Shown here piece after piece: positions 5,711 to 6,659 of a stretch of DNA of 6,659 bases; position 1 is the stretch's first letter, and the number at the start of each line of letters is the position of its first letter. Under the pieces are notes generated by a model, which was not told the DNA's origin, did not search any database, and worked only from the letters and a program-made list of their open reading frames with translations. The DNA comes from an uncultured Clostridium sp. GTDB taxonomy: Bacteria > Bacillota > Clostridia > Clostridiales > Clostridiaceae. Both the position numbers and the translations under genes were made by a program. The stretch is taken from assembly GCA_934746015.1 (NCBI GenBank), contig CAKVEW010000068.1, positions 1 through 6,659 on the forward strand, in the 5' to 3' direction.

Positions 5711-5733
5711 TTATTTTTAATATAGAAAGTCAT
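5705..5733 (-). promoter_or_regulatory. Candidate promoter of the DUF1292 operon
   Basis: On the minus strand, ATGACT (5733-5728, 4 of 6 matches), a 17-base spacer and TATAGT (5710-5705, 5 of 6 matches). Transcription would begin near 5698, leaving a leader of about 55 bases. Confidence 0.42.
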
Positions 5734-5736
5734 TTT

Positions 5737-5765
5737 TTGTAACTTTATATATTTATTTTTATAGT
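5737..5765 (+). promoter_or_regulatory. Candidate promoter of ytaF
   Basis: TTGTAA (5737-5742, 4 of 6 matches), a 17-base spacer and TATAGT (5760-5765, 5 of 6 matches). Transcription would begin near 5772, leaving a leader too short for a riboswitch. The -10 to +1 region is covered by the palindrome at 5761-5774. Confidence 0.48.
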
Positions 5766-5774
5766 ATATACTAT
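5761..5774. promoter_or_regulatory. 14-bp palindrome over the -10/+1 region of the ytaF promoter
   Basis: ATAGTATATACTAT is a perfect palindrome with the same ATAGTA/TACTAT half-sites as 5697-5710, here separated by two bases. Its position over the -10 box and predicted start fits an operator. The binding protein is unknown. Confidence 0.38.
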
Positions 5775-5797
5775 CAATTTTTTTCAGAGGATAAATT

Positions 5798-6421
5798 ATG
5801 TTAGAAGTTTTATTATTAGTTTTATCAGTATCTATAGATTCATTCATAGCAAGTATATCCTATGGAAGTAGCAAAATTAAGATTCCTTTAATTTCTGCAT
5901 TGATAGTGGACATTATCTCCTCTAGTATGCTTGGGATTTCATTAATATTGGGAAGCTTTCTTCAAAATTATATTTCTATTAATACAGCTAAAATTATTAG
6001 TTTTATTATTTTATTCTTCTTAGGTTTTTATAGATTGTTTGAAAGCTTACTTAAATCTTATATTAACAATAAATCAAAAGATTTATCCCTGCTAAAATTT
6101 AAATTATTTGATTTAAATTTTGTACTTCAAGTATATGCTAATGAAACAAAAGCCGATATTGATAAATCTAAAGTTTTATCTTACAAAGAAGCTATATACT
6201 TATCTGTGGCCTTATCCTTAGACAGTTTAGCTGTTGGATTTGGTAGTAGTTTAATACTAATTAATTATGTTCAAGTTTTTATAGTTTCCATTATCATTGG
6301 TCTCTTAGCTATTTTATTAGGATCACTTCTTGGAAAGAGATTCGTAGATATAACAAACTTAAGTCTAGCTTGGCTATCAGGTGCTATGTTAATTGTATTA
6401 GCATTTCTAAGAGTTTTATAA
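5798..6421 (+). CDS. ytaF: Sporulation membrane protein YtaF (MntP-like transporter fold)
   Basis: 207 residues, an integral membrane protein with about six hydrophobic segments. It has the internal duplication of the MntP/YtaF group: residues 8-30 carry LSVSIDSFIASISYGSSKIKIP with D14 inside the first membrane segment, and residues 135-150 carry LSVALSLDSLAVGFGS with D142. The loop ADIDKSKVLSYKEA (119-132) before the second half is typical of YtaF. Relatives in MntP export manganese; YtaF itself is associated with sporulation in Bacillus, and its substrate, if any, is unknown. ATG at 5798 is preceded by AGAGGA. The gene is monocistronic: its own promoter lies over a palindrome, and a strong terminator follows directly. 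There is no yybP-ykoY-type riboswitch in the short leader. It is complete, with no sign of truncation. Confidence 0.88.
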   Translation: MLEVLLLVLSVSIDSFIASISYGSSKIKIPLISALIVDIISSSMLGISLILGSFLQNYISINTAKIISFIILFFLGFYRLFESLLKSYINNKSKDLSLLKFKLFDLNFVLQVYANETKADIDKSKVLSYKEAIYLSVALSLDSLAVGFGSSLILINYVQVFIVSIIIGLLAILLGSLLGKRFVDITNLSLAWLSGAMLIVLAFLRVL

Positions 6422-6430
6422 AATCCAAAT

Positions 6431-6459
6431 AAAAAAGAGCGTTTTACACGCCCTTTTTT
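6431..6459 (+). terminator. Intrinsic terminator of ytaF, probably bidirectional
   Basis: The stem AAAAAAGAGCG / CGCCCTTTTTT has one mismatch and a 7-base loop, and is followed by ATTTTATATTTTT on the plus strand. The A-run on the left arm gives a uridine tract on the minus strand as well. It can therefore also stop transcripts of the convergent surface-protein gene that ends at 6471. Confidence 0.85.
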
Positions 6460-6470
6460 ATTTTATATTT

Positions 6471-6659
6471 TTAATTTAAGTTTTCTTTCTTTTTGATGAA
6501 CATAAATCCACTTCCTACTAGTAATAATATTAATCCAAATCCTATTCCATTTACAGGATTATTTCCTCCAGTACTTGGCAGAGTTACTCCATTTTCATTT
6601 TTAACTTTTTCAGCAATTATAAACTTACTAAAGTGTGATGTTTTAAATGTTACTTCATT
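6471..6659 (-). CDS. LPXTG-anchored cell-surface protein, C-terminal fragment (5' end outside window)
   Basis: The last 62 codons of a gene that enters from beyond the right edge. The fragment shows a complete sortase sorting signal: LPSTG (fragment residues 27-31), a hydrophobic stretch GIGFGLILLLVGSGFMFI, and a positively charged tail KKKENLN. Class A-type sortase cleaves between T and G and links the protein to peptidoglycan. Upstream of it, the sequence VTFKTSHFSKFIIAEKV is typical of the last beta-rich module of clostridial surface proteins. The ligand or enzyme activity must lie in the missing N-terminal part, so no function can be given. The gene converges with ytaF and shares the bidirectional terminator. 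Confidence 0.87.
   Translation of the reverse strand, partial: NEVTFKTSHFSKFIIAEKVKNENGVTLPSTGGNNPVNGIGFGLILLLVGSGFMFIKKKENLN

Noticed and set aside
5772..5797. Manganese (yybP-ykoY) riboswitch upstream of ytaF
   Set aside because: The predicted leader is about 25 bases, too short for the aptamer, and none of its conserved loops is seen.

Overview
The window is very AT-rich, with low-GC codon use, clostridial-type Shine-Dalgarno sites (AGGAGG) and consensus sigma-A promoters. Its genes include a Spo0E-like phosphatase, YtaF, HPr kinase, an M18 aminopeptidase and a sortase-anchored surface protein. Together these point to a spore-forming member of the Bacillota, most probably Clostridium sensu stricto. 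The species cannot be fixed from the sequence alone.

Layout, left to right. (1) 47-1060, minus: a MerR-type regulator fused to a Cys-rich zinc-ribbon-like segment and a SAM-methyltransferase domain, probably cut short at its C-terminus. (2) 1167-1406, minus: a stand-alone phi-LC3-type phage holin with its own promoter and terminator. (3) 1526-4071, minus: a three-gene cluster, DUF896 protein -> hprK (HPr kinase/phosphorylase) -> M18 aminopeptidase. It is read from one promoter near 4110-4138 and ends in a strong hairpin terminator. (4) 4271-4546, plus: a divergent Spo0E-like aspartyl-phosphate phosphatase behind a near-consensus promoter. (5) 4660-4933, minus: a non-coding RNA unit recognised here as 6S RNA (ssrS), with its own promoter and intrinsic terminator. 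(6) 4961-5641, minus: a two-gene operon of a DUF1292 protein and a very acidic protein of unknown function. (7) 5798-6420, plus: ytaF, divergent from that operon, ending in a good terminator. (8) 6471-6659, minus: the C-terminal end of an LPXTG-anchored surface protein that runs off the window.

Functionally this is mostly core chromosome. hprK sets catabolite repression through HPr, 6S RNA modulates sigma-A RNA polymerase in slow growth, and Spo0E-like and YtaF proteins belong to sporulation control or the sporulation membrane. I see no prophage, insertion sequence, CRISPR array, tRNA or rRNA.

The points most worth a second look are: the 6S RNA gene; the paired ATAGTA/TACTAT palindromes, each lying on the -10 box of one of two divergent promoters; the orphan holin; the apparently truncated MerR-methyltransferase; an unusually basic Spo0E-like protein; and the acidic protein with no recognised family. 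Nothing seen amounts to a clearly new multi-gene system.
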